Shown in pieces: positions 53,137-60,929 of a stretch of 64,000 nucleotides of DNA (positions within the stretch are counted from its first letter, which is position 1; the number at the start of each line of letters is the position of its first letter). Below the pieces are notes generated by a model, which saw nothing but the letters and a program-made list of their open reading frames with translations, made no database searches and was not told the DNA's origin. The position numbers and the translations under genes are program-made. The stretch is from Paenibacillus sp. Marseille-Q4541 (GTDB taxonomy: Bacteria; Bacillota; Bacilli; Paenibacillales; Paenibacillaceae). Where the stretch lies: NCBI RefSeq assembly GCF_018310695.1, contig NZ_JAGXCY010000004.1, positions 186,001 through 250,000 of the forward strand. The letters are read 5' to 3'.

Positions 53137-54243
53137 ATGTCTACTTTAATCACACCATTTACGGACAGCAAGATGGCAGCCATTGTTGAAAAAGTACAAA
53201 ATGGTCAACGCCTGACACTGGAAGACGGTGTTTATCTCTACGAAAGCGATGATCTGCTCACGATTGGTCAACTTGCCAACGAAGCTAACCTTCGCAAAAA
53301 CGGTAAAAAAGTTTATTTCATTGAAAATATGAGCCTGTATTTCACGAATGTATGTGAAGCTCGCTGTGCATTTTGTAATTTCCGTAAAGACCAAGGAGAA
53401 GAAGGCTCCTACACGCTTTCCGGGCAAGAGATGATCGATTATGTAGAACAACATATCCACCCAGGTGTGAGAGAATTCCATATTGTTGGCGGACATAACA
53501 ACCATGTCCCTTTTCAATATTATGTCGATTCCCTTCGTGCTTTAAACGAAAAGTATCCGAATGTTACGCTTAAAGCGTATACGGCTGCCGAGATTGACTT
53601 CTTCACTCGCATTAGCGGTCTCAGCATTAGAGAGGTTTTGCAGGAACTACAAAAAGCCGGACTTCAATCCCTCACGGGTGGTGGTGCAGAAATCCTCTCG
53701 GATGAATACCGTAAGAAGATGAAAGTTGAGAAAGCCAATGTCGATCGTTACCTTGAGGTTCATCGTACGGCACATCAGCTCGGTATGAAAACCCACACTA
53801 CGATGTTGTACGGTTCTGTTGAATCCTATGAAGATCGTATTAATCATATGCTCCAAATTCGTGAACTTCAGGATGAAACGAATGGATTCATGGTATTTAT
53901 TCCGCTCTCCATGCAGCCGAAAAGCAAAAATGCCGGTATCATGCGCCGTAATTCAGCTTACGAAGATCTAAAAACCATTGCGATCTCCAGACTCATGCTC
54001 GATAATATTGATCATGTGAAAGCTTACTTCATTAATATCGGTCCTCAATTAACACAAGTTGCGCTTAGCTTTGGTGCATCGGACGTGCATGGTACGATTG
54101 TACGTGAAAAGATTAGTCACGCTGCGGGCGCTCTAACACCTGAAGGACTGACTCGTAAAGAGCTCATCTGGCTAGTAAAAGGTGCTGGCCGTATTCCAGT
54201 AGAACGTGATACATTCTATAATGAGATTGAAGTTTTTGAATAA
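53137..54243 (+). CDS. mqnE: Aminofutalosine synthase MqnE (radical SAM)
   Basis: The 368-residue product is a radical SAM enzyme. The 4Fe-4S cysteines are in CEARCAFC (CxxxCxxC, about residues 73-80). A long TIM-barrel body with GGGAEILS (about 183) and FIPLSMQP follows. MqnE joins SAM-derived adenosine to an enolpyruvyl-benzoate to make aminofutalosine, the first step of the futalosine route to menaquinone. Other mqn genes are not in the window except perhaps the UbiD-family gene at 60930. ATG 53137 follows AGGAGG. Confidence 0.92.
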   Translation: MSTLITPFTDSKMAAIVEKVQNGQRLTLEDGVYLYESDDLLTIGQLANEANLRKNGKKVYFIENMSLYFTNVCEARCAFCNFRKDQGEEGSYTLSGQEMIDYVEQHIHPGVREFHIVGGHNNHVPFQYYVDSLRALNEKYPNVTLKAYTAAEIDFFTRISGLSIREVLQELQKAGLQSLTGGGAEILSDEYRKKMKVEKANVDRYLEVHRTAHQLGMKTHTTMLYGSVESYEDRINHMLQIRELQDETNGFMVFIPLSMQPKSKNAGIMRRNSAYEDLKTIAISRLMLDNIDHVKAYFINIGPQLTQVALSFGASDVHGTIVREKISHAAGALTPEGLTRKELIWLVKGAGRIPVERDTFYNEIEVFE

Positions 54244-54278
54244 TTTTGTTTTCTTTTACATGCATTAATTTTTCCCCA

Positions 54279-54330
54279 ATGGATTCAGCCCTTTTCTTCT
54301 AGAGCTGAATCCACTTTACTGTTTCCCCTA
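54279..54330 (+). terminator. Terminator of mqnE
   Basis: TGGATTCAGC pairs with GCTGAATCCA (to 54313), followed by a moderate T-rich stretch. Confidence 0.65.
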
Positions 54331-54440
54331 TTTTTATAAGAATTCATCATTCTTCACCCCATCGGCCTTTTCACTCATGACCGAGCGTAAATCTAACATC
54401 TTGTATATGCATAAAGCATAAGAAAGGAAGTTATTTCGTC

Positions 54441-55502
54441 ATGAAAAATATCGTTATCCTCGGAGGCGGCTACGGCGGTCTAACCGTAATTAAACATCTA
54501 ATTGAAGGCTCCATTCCAAATGACACCCAGATTATTCTTGTTGATCGAATGCCTTTTCAAGGTCTCAAAACTGAATATTATGCACTTGCAGCAGGTACTG
54601 TTTCTGATTATGACCTGCGTGTGCAATATCCTGTCCATCATCAACTTATTTATAAATATGGAGAAGTAGAATCTGTGAATTTGGAAGAAAAGGTCATCCT
54701 AATTCATGGTGAAGATCCGCTTTCTTATGAACAGCTAGTTATTGGACTTGGTTGTACAGATCGTTTTCACGGAGTTCCCGGTGCAGAGGAATTCAGCAGT
54801 ACGATCCAAAGCTTCAAAAGTACACGGGAAACCTATCTTCGACTTAACGAAATCAAGCCGTATGGTCATGTCCATATTGTAGGGGGCGGTCTTAGCGGGG
54901 TAGAAATTGCAGCCGAAATAAGAGAAAGCCGGGCAGATCTAAACGTCACCATCTTGGACCGTGGAGAACGTGTTCTCTCTGCCTTCCCGCAGCGCTTGTC
55001 AGCGTATGTAGGAGAATGGTTTGGAGAACATCAGGTGGAGCTCAAAAACCATATCTCGGTATCCCGCGTTGAACCAGGAGCGATCTATAATCGTGATGAA
55101 GAAATTTTAACAGATACGGTAGTATGGACAGCAGGAATACAGCCTGTAAAAATTGTTCGTGACTTGAATGTTCAGAAAGACCCACAAGGTCGTGTCTCTT
55201 TGAATGAATATTATCAGATTCCAGAATATCCTGAAGTTTATGTCGTGGGTGACTGTGCGAGTGTTCCTTTTGCGCCAAGTGCTCAAGCAGCTGAAGCCCA
55301 AGGCGAACAAATTGCTCATGTCATTCATGCATTCTGGAAAAATGAAGAACCCAAAACCGAGGCTCTCAAGCTACGCGGTACTCTAGGAGCACTCGGCAAG
55401 AAATCCGGTTTTGGGCTTATGGGCAAAACATCCATGATGGGACGAGTCCCGCGGATTCTAAAAAGCGGTGTCCTTTGGATGTCAAAACGACATTTCGGTT
55501 AA
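54441..55502 (+). CDS. yutJ: NDH-2-like flavoprotein YutJ
   Basis: The 353-residue product is a second NDH-2-type FAD protein. The start VILGGGYGGLTVIKHL is the FAD motif, VHIVGGGLSGVEIAAEI (about 147) the NAD motif, and YVVGDCASVPFAPSAQ (about 272) the FAD-contacting end. It should oxidise NAD(P)H for menaquinone reduction, but its substrate is not known. ATG 54441 follows AAAGGAAG. It is convergent with yuzB. In B. subtilis yutJ has the same neighbours. Confidence 0.88.
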   Translation: MKNIVILGGGYGGLTVIKHLIEGSIPNDTQIILVDRMPFQGLKTEYYALAAGTVSDYDLRVQYPVHHQLIYKYGEVESVNLEEKVILIHGEDPLSYEQLVIGLGCTDRFHGVPGAEEFSSTIQSFKSTRETYLRLNEIKPYGHVHIVGGGLSGVEIAAEIRESRADLNVTILDRGERVLSAFPQRLSAYVGEWFGEHQVELKNHISVSRVEPGAIYNRDEEILTDTVVWTAGIQPVKIVRDLNVQKDPQGRVSLNEYYQIPEYPEVYVVGDCASVPFAPSAQAAEAQGEQIAHVIHAFWKNEEPKTEALKLRGTLGALGKKSGFGLMGKTSMMGRVPRILKSGVLWMSKRHFG

Positions 55503-55518
55503 TTCATAAATCTGCTGC

Positions 55519-55770
55519 TCAAAGGTCCAAGTCATTCCATGCGTCAGCTTCTGCAATTTTGGACAAAATGGCTTCATGCAGTTCTTTTGCGCTATTCGCT
55601 GTGACAACTTCACCATTCACTAGTGCAAATGGAGCGTTACTGCATTGTCCGCAATTCGTGAGACAGCCGTATTCAATAACATCGTATTCGAGGTTTTCTT
55701 CTAGTTCCTCGAAGACCTCATCCGTTCCGAAGTGCATGTTGTTGGTACAAAATTCAATAATGGGTCTCAA
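55519..55770 (-). CDS. yuzB: YuzB-like protein (DUF1450)
   Basis: The 83-residue product is a small YuzB-family protein: IIEFCTNNMHFG at the start, then YDVIEYGCLTNCGQCSNAPFALVNGEVV. The conserved cysteines (CLTNCGQC) suggest metal or redox binding; the function is unknown. The start is TTG 55770, with AGGTGA six bases upstream. It is divergent from the Nfu gene by 81 bases and convergent with yutJ. Confidence 0.85.
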   Translation of the reverse strand: MRPIIEFCTNNMHFGTDEVFEELEENLEYDVIEYGCLTNCGQCSNAPFALVNGEVVTANSAKELHEAILSKIAEADAWNDLDL

Positions 55771-55851
55771 TTTATTCACCTGCTTTTGTTTTGACCATTT
55801 TATTTTGACTTCAATTGTACTATAATAAAGGGAAGGAAAGGAGTTGAAAAT

Positions 55852-56100
55852 ATGAGCGAAAACGTACAAAGCAGCACCATGTATGATGAAGTTCTAGAAG
55901 TTCTTGATAAACTTCGCCCATTCCTCCAGCGCGATGGCGGTGACGTGGAATTGGTTGATGTAGAAGACGGCATCGTTAAGCTGAAATTAATGGGTGCTTG
56001 CGGTAGTTGCCCAAGCTCCACCATTACATTAAAAGCAGGGATTGAACGCGCACTTGTTGAAGAAGTAGAAGGCGTTCAAGAAGTCGTTCAAGTATTCTAA
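55852..56100 (+). CDS. yutI: NifU-like Fe-S scaffold (YutI, Nfu)
   Basis: The 82-residue product is a single Nfu domain: [16 protein letters not shown] and GACGSCPSS with the cluster-binding CxxC. It assembles or carries Fe-S clusters in the cytosol, probably with the YutM-like protein coded 3 kb away. ATG 55852 follows GGAG. A terminator follows at 56120. Confidence 0.92.
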   Translation: MSENVQSSTMYDEVLEVLDKLRPFLQRDGGDVELVDVEDGIVKLKLMGACGSCPSSTITLKAGIERALVEEVEGVQEVVQVF

Positions 56101-56119
56101 TAATCCCATCAGTATATAA

Positions 56120-56162
56120 GAGAGTCCCGCAGCTTCGATTTCAGAAGCGGGACTCTTTTTTT
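56120..56162 (+). terminator. Terminator of yutI
   Basis: AGAGTCCCGC pairs with GCGGGACTCT (to 56154), with extra AGCTTC/GAAGC pairing inside, and a T-run follows. Confidence 0.9.
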
Positions 56163-56934
56163 ATTCTTTAATTGTTGGCCGAATGGGATCAAGACCTCCG
56201 GAAATATCCATAATATTCCCCGTGACAAAGTCCGATTGCTCCTGACATAGAAAATGAATAACTCTTGCTACATCTTCTCCGCTTCCCGGTCTCCCCCTAG
56301 GGGTCTCCTCATCAATTAATCCACTTACTTGTTCAATCGTCATCTCTTTATGATCGCCTCGGATATCTCCAGGACAGATCATATTTACTGTAATTCCATA
56401 AGGTGCTTCTTCGACCGCAAGTGTCTTTGTAAAAGAAACAAGTCCTACTTTGGCTGACGCATACACGGCCCGTTGTGGCCAGGACCTCGCTTCACCCGCA
56501 TGACTAAATCCGAAATGGATGATCCGGCCCCAATTTTTTCGGCGCATACTAGGAAGAACACGGTGATCTAATAACATGGTACCCACCAAATTTCCCTGCA
56601 TCAACATCATAATGTCCTCTTGCGTATATTCCAAAAACAGCTTCCGTTCCCTGATGAACGGTCCAGCATTGTTTATAAGTATATCCACTTCGCCGAGCTT
56701 TTGCTCTACGGTTGTAATTAGCCGTTCTATATCTTCCGCTTTACATATATCCGCCTGTACCGCGATAGAACGAACACCGAGCTTCTCGATTGCTGCACTT
56801 AAGTCTTCAGCTTCTTTCTGACTATGCACGTAGTTCAGTGCAATATCATAACCTTCGGCTGCAAGCCGAAGAGCTGTCATTTTACCAAGTCCCTTTGCGC
56901 TTCCTGTGATAAGGGCGACTTTGTTGTCCAACAT
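56161..56934 (-). CDS. Short-chain dehydrogenase/reductase (257 aa)
   Basis: The 257-residue product is a classical SDR with TGSAKGLGK (about residue 10), NNAGPF (about 89), the GRIIHFGFSHAG region in place of the usual catalytic Ser segment (Ser near 143), and YASAK with Tyr and Lys (about 158-162). The substrate is unknown; the family type is close to FabG-like oxidoreductases. ATG 56934 follows AGGAGG. It is convergent with yutI, whose terminator reaches into its stop. Confidence 0.88.
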   Translation of the reverse strand: MLDNKVALITGSAKGLGKMTALRLAAEGYDIALNYVHSQKEAEDLSAAIEKLGVRSIAVQADICKAEDIERLITTVEQKLGEVDILINNAGPFIRERKLFLEYTQEDIMMLMQGNLVGTMLLDHRVLPSMRRKNWGRIIHFGFSHAGEARSWPQRAVYASAKVGLVSFTKTLAVEEAPYGITVNMICPGDIRGDHKEMTIEQVSGLIDEETPRGRPGSGEDVARVIHFLCQEQSDFVTGNIMDISGGLDPIRPTIKE

Positions 56935-57018
56935 CCCTTCCTCCTTCTAAAAAGAGCGGTTCCTATCCAGTATAATATAGCTGAAGTGATAAGAAAAGAA
57001 AGGAGGAGGATAAGAAAT

Positions 57019-57055
57019 AAAACCCGCCTCTCGCTAGTAGCAGAGAACGGGTTTT
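57019..57055 (-). terminator. Terminator of metNIQ
   Basis: AAAACCCG (57019-57026) pairs with CGGGTTTT (57048-57055), with CTCT/AGAG inside, and T runs on the minus side. It follows the metQ stop. Confidence 0.8.
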
Positions 57056-57070
57056 CATCATTTTACTTTT

Positions 57071-57910
57071 TTAGAATGCAGGAACAATTGCTCCCGCATA
57101 GTTTTCTTCAATGAAAGTTTTAATTTCAGGTGAATTCAGAGCAGCATTCAATTTTTGAATGGCTTCGTCATTTTGATTATCTTCGCGAGATACGAGCAAG
57201 TTGGCATAAGGAGAGTCCTTATCTTCAATGAACAAAGCATCTTCTAGTGGATTTAAATCTGCTTCCAGTGCGTAGTTCACATTGATGACCGCAAGATCGA
57301 CTTCATTCAGCTGACGTGGAAGCATTGCTGCATCCAGCTCAACGATTTTTAGATTTTTCGGATTTTCCGTAATATCGCTAATTTTCGATTCCACATTTGT
57401 GTTGTCTTTCAGTTTAATAACGCCATTTTTATCGAGCAAAATAAGTGCACGTCCACCATTTGTTGCATCGTTTGGAATTGCGATTTTAGCTCCATCTTTC
57501 AATTCATCTGCAGACTTGATTGTATTAGAATAAGCGCCAATAGGTTCAACATGAACGTTATTAAGAGCGACCAACTTCAAACCACGTGTTTCATTTTCAT
57601 TGTCGAGATAAGGCTTGTGCTGAAAGAAGTTTGCATCCAATTGGTTTTGTGAGAGCTGTACATTCGGTTGTACATAATCGTTAAAGATAACGACTTCCAG
57701 ATCAATGCCTTCTTTAGCAAGGAGCGGTTTTACTTTTTCCAAGATTTCAGCATGCGGTACAGGGCTTGCGCCTACACGAAGGGTTACTTTCTTTTCTGTT
57801 TGACCATTGTCTCCATTGCCTGTTGTATCGCTACCAGCAGAATCGTTGCCGCATGCAGCAAGAACCAATACCAATGTAAGTGTAAGCGCGGATAAGAACC
57901 ATTTTTTCAT
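57071..57910 (-). CDS. metQ: Methionine-binding lipoprotein MetQ
   Basis: The 279-residue product is a NlpA/MetQ-type substrate-binding protein. The lipoprotein signal VLVLAACGND has the LAAC lipobox, and the mature domain starts VTLRVGASPVPHAEILEKV. Typical pieces are VIFNDYVQPN, LDANFFQHKPYL and IPNDATNGGRA. It captures methionine outside the membrane for MetNI. ATG 57910 follows AGGAGGG by 10 bases. It is last in metNIQ. Confidence 0.94.
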   Translation of the reverse strand: MKKWFLSALTLTLVLVLAACGNDSAGSDTTGNGDNGQTEKKVTLRVGASPVPHAEILEKVKPLLAKEGIDLEVVIFNDYVQPNVQLSQNQLDANFFQHKPYLDNENETRGLKLVALNNVHVEPIGAYSNTIKSADELKDGAKIAIPNDATNGGRALILLDKNGVIKLKDNTNVESKISDITENPKNLKIVELDAAMLPRQLNEVDLAVINVNYALEADLNPLEDALFIEDKDSPYANLLVSREDNQNDEAIQKLNAALNSPEIKTFIEENYAGAIVPAF

Positions 57911-57969
57911 AATCGTTAAACCCTCCTAATATTAGATAATTTAATGCACACTATATAAATGAAGATTCG

Positions 57970-58638
57970 TTACTTACGTGTAAAATGTTTAACCATTCTA
58001 TCCCCTGCCATTTGCAGGACTTGAACCAACACAATCATTACAACAACCGCCACAATCATGACTTCTTGTTCATACCTGTAATATCCATAGTTGATTGCTA
58101 AGGCACCAAGCCCGCCGCCACCAACCATCCCCGCCATCGCGGTATAGGAGACAAGTGTAACAATCGTGATTGTAATTCCGGCAAGTAATCCTGGCAGGGA
58201 TTCCGGCATGAGCACTTTCATAATAATTTGCCCTGTTGATGCTCCCATCGCTTGCGAAGCTTCAATGACTCCACGGTCTACTTCCCGCAAGGAAGTCTCA
58301 ACGAGTCTTGCAAAGAAAGGAGCCGCACCTACCACGAGTGGAGGGATCGTTCCCACAACACCGATCGTTGTACTTACAATGGCTTTCGTTATAGGGAGCA
58401 TCGCCACAATCAGAATAATGAACGGCACCGAGCGCAGGATATTCACGACAAAAGAAAGTACGGAATATACCGTTAGGCTTGTCTTGGAAGTAGAGCGAGA
58501 AGTCAGAAATAAGATAATTCCAACAGGCAGTCCAATGATAAATGTAAATATGCCGGATACGAGCAGCATGCTTAGTGTCTCCATCGTAGCCTTCTGTATC
58601 TCATCCCAGTTAATAACGGAAAAATCAAGACCCATCAT
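57970..58638 (-). CDS. metI: Methionine ABC transporter permease MetI
   Basis: The 222-residue product has five or six hydrophobic helices and the ABC permease EAA-like loop EASQAMGASTGQIIMKVLMPES. It makes the membrane channel of MetNIQ. ATG 58638 overlaps the metN stop by four bases, a mark of coupling. It lies between metN and metQ. Confidence 0.94.
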   Translation of the reverse strand: MMGLDFSVINWDEIQKATMETLSMLLVSGIFTFIIGLPVGIILFLTSRSTSKTSLTVYSVLSFVVNILRSVPFIILIVAMLPITKAIVSTTIGVVGTIPPLVVGAAPFFARLVETSLREVDRGVIEASQAMGASTGQIIMKVLMPESLPGLLAGITITIVTLVSYTAMAGMVGGGGLGALAINYGYYRYEQEVMIVAVVVMIVLVQVLQMAGDRMVKHFTRK

Positions 58639-59651
58639 TTCATCACCTCCACTTCAAGACCTTGCAGAGTTAGGGATTCAACAGTCCTTAAAATTTGTTC
58701 AGGGTGTCCTTCCAGACGAACTGTCAATTGACCATACGGCATCTGTTTAATCGTAGAGATCGTTCCTTGAAGAATCGCAAAATCGACTCCTGTTTGACGC
58801 ACCGTCTGCGATAAGATGGAATCATACGTCTTGCTGCCAAGGAAGGTGATTTTCACTGTCTCTGAATGCTCCAGATGAGAAGCCTTAATTGCTTCTGCCA
58901 TCAAATCGCCAACTTCAGTTTCTTTCAATATAAAATCTTGTGTTACTGGATGTTGCGGCTTCAGGAACACTTCTGTTACAGGTCCTTCTTCCACGATTCC
59001 TCCCTGATGAATGACAGCAACACGATCACAGATCGTCTGAATGACATGCATCTCATGGGTAATCAGTACGATGGTCAGGTTGTATTTCTGATTAATATCA
59101 AGCAATAACTTCAGAATCGAATTCGTCGTCTGCGGATCAAGTGCTGAGGTCGCCTCATCACACAGTAGAACTTGTGGGTCACTTGCAAGCGCTCTTGCAA
59201 TACCAACACGCTGTTTTTGACCTCCGGACAGTTGAGCCGGATATTTATTACTGTGGTCTGACAGTCCAACAAGTTCCAGTAACTCCTTGACCTTCTGATC
59301 AATCTTCTTATTGTCTGTTTTTACGAGACGCAGCGGAAATGCAATGTTGTCATATACCGTAGCAGAACTTAGCAAATTAAAATGCTGAAAAATCATCCCT
59401 ATTTTTCGCCGTTCAGCTTGAAGCATATGTTTATTTAAACTTGTCATGTTTACGCCATCTACATAAACTTCTCCTGATGTTGGGCGTTCCAACAAGTTAA
59501 TTAACCGAATCAGCGTACTTTTCCCTGCCCCGGAATGACCGATGACACCAAAAATTTCACCTTTTTTAATCGACAAATCAAGTCCCGACAATGCGGTAGT
59601 CACTTGTTTTCCTCGTCCGTAATCTTTGCGGATATTTTTTAATTCAATCAA
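58635..59651 (-). CDS. metN: Methionine ABC transporter ATPase MetN
   Basis: The 338-residue product has Walker A IGHSGAGKST (about residue 37), the signature LSGGQKQRVGIARAL (about 140), Walker B LLCDEATSALDP and a C-terminal ACT-like NIL domain (about 260-338) that binds methionine for feedback inhibition. The start is TTG 59651 (AGGAGG is 7 bases upstream). The frame runs on upstream to 59738 without a ribosome site. A SAM riboswitch controls the operon. Confidence 0.94.
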   Translation of the reverse strand: MIELKNIRKDYGRGKQVTTALSGLDLSIKKGEIFGVIGHSGAGKSTLIRLINLLERPTSGEVYVDGVNMTSLNKHMLQAERRKIGMIFQHFNLLSSATVYDNIAFPLRLVKTDNKKIDQKVKELLELVGLSDHSNKYPAQLSGGQKQRVGIARALASDPQVLLCDEATSALDPQTTNSILKLLLDINQKYNLTIVLITHEMHVIQTICDRVAVIHQGGIVEEGPVTEVFLKPQHPVTQDFILKETEVGDLMAEAIKASHLEHSETVKITFLGSKTYDSILSQTVRQTGVDFAILQGTISTIKQMPYGQLTVRLEGHPEQILRTVESLTLQGLEVEVMK

Positions 59652-59772
59652 TACGGTACCTCCTTGCCTTGCGGTCATTCTATTTCTTGAGTGAGTCTTT
59701 AGCAGAAGCCTATACGTTGTTTTACCCGGATCATCCACTTTTTACCCTTGTAATACATGGCTCGTATATAAA

Positions 59773-59808
59773 CAAAAAGCCCCCCTTTTCGCAGAAAAAG
59801 AGGGCTTC
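59773..59808 (-). terminator. Riboswitch terminator of metNIQ
   Basis: On the minus strand AAGCCCTCTTTT pairs with AAAAGGGGGGCTT around TCTGCG (59777-59807), followed by TTTTTG. It lies between the SAM aptamer and metN. Confidence 0.92.
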
Positions 59809-59827
59809 AAATGGCTAAAGCGATTCC

Positions 59828-59964
59828 TTCTCATCTGCCAAGACCATATAAATACGATCTTGAAGGATTTAGCACCATGTCATCCTATATGGATAGGTTA
59901 CTCTCCATAAAGAATCGGTTGCCGGGCTTCATCGGGCCTGTCCCTCCGCCACTCTCGATAAGAA
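59828..59964 (-). ncRNA. SAM-I (S-box) riboswitch aptamer
   Basis: The minus-strand RNA starts TTCTTATCGAGAG and has the class signature GGCGGAGGGA, then CCCGATGAAGCCCGGCAACC, and closes P1 with GATGAGAA. All are standard S-box pieces. High SAM should favour the terminator at 59773-59808 and turn off the methionine transporter. Confidence 0.96.
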
Positions 59965-60037
59965 CTATATGCAATTGTTGATATTATTAAATGTTGTTAT
60001 TTCTAAAACGAAATAAATATTTCAGAAACTAAGTGAA

Positions 60038-60066
60038 AGTATATGATACTTCACATCACTTGTCAA
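60038..60066 (-). promoter_or_regulatory. metNIQ promoter
   Basis: On the minus strand TTGACA (60061-60066), a 17-base spacer and TATACT (60038-60043) make a near-consensus sigma-A promoter, about 75 bases before the S-box. Confidence 0.85.
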
Positions 60067-60143
60067 AGGAAATTATTATAATTTTATCGGAATTAAGGAT
60101 ATTAGAAACAATAGTACTGTTAGCACCTAAAATAAGGGAAAAA

Positions 60144-60863
60144 TTATGAGCGAACCATTTGTCTGCCCCACGTTTTATTCATGTACTCAAAAGATTCAAG
60201 CAAGCTTCGTGAGACCAAATCCACTCCAAGCGCAAGATCGGTAGTAAAAGCTTTTAGATCCTCTAGCTTTATTTTCCCATGTAGGGCTTGATGTCTCTGC
60301 CATAAATCATCTTGCATCTCCACATTCATATGATGAATTTCCGTATTACGGCGTTTCCGAAGTCGGTTCATCGGTTCATGGTACTCATCTTTCAAGCTGC
60401 ATAACTTCGTAAGAAGTCCCTTGTGTTCCGGTTGATACTCCAGCTGTTTTAGCACCGTAAAATAGGAAAAATGGGCTTTAAGCTTGGAAGTTTGCAAATG
60501 ATACCAATCATCCAGTACGTTCCCCAGTTTATCAAGCACAGCAAACATACGAATGAAACCATCCTTGTAAAAGTATACATACCGAGCATAATCAGCTTTT
60601 TCATCTGGACCCATATCATCCGTGGATGTTGCATGAATCTTAGCCGCATAAAAAGAAGCGGCAAATGAACTTTGTTCCAGTTCATCTAAAGAGGTCATGA
60701 GACCACGGGTCCATATTTCCAGTTCACGATAATCATGGGTTGGGTCCGTACTCTTTTTTATTTCAAGGATTAATAATTTCAGAATATGAGCCATTGCATC
60801 CATGGCTTCCTTCAAATGCCCCGAATTGACACGGGGTGGCTCACCCAATAAAGTACGCAGCAT
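60144..60863 (-). CDS. HEPN-like (Cthe_2314-type) helical protein
   Basis: The 239-residue product is mostly helical and hydrophilic. It holds RNTEIH (about residue 180), the Rx4H pattern of HEPN ribonucleases. The whole looks like the Cthe_2314-type HEPN family; this is from layout, not from a search. ATG 60863 follows GGGAGG by 8 bases. It lies 66 bases after the UbiD-family gene and the two seem cotranscribed. If it is an RNase it lacks an obvious antitoxin neighbour. Confidence 0.6.
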   Translation of the reverse strand: MLRTLLGEPPRVNSGHLKEAMDAMAHILKLLILEIKKSTDPTHDYRELEIWTRGLMTSLDELEQSSFAASFYAAKIHATSTDDMGPDEKADYARYVYFYKDGFIRMFAVLDKLGNVLDDWYHLQTSKLKAHFSYFTVLKQLEYQPEHKGLLTKLCSLKDEYHEPMNRLRKRRNTEIHHMNVEMQDDLWQRHQALHGKIKLEDLKAFTTDLALGVDLVSRSLLESFEYMNKTWGRQMVRS

Positions 60864-60929
60864 ATGAACATCCTCCCTGTACCTCATTTTCCCCCATCAA
60901 GGCACACAGAATCCCTATTTTATATTCAA

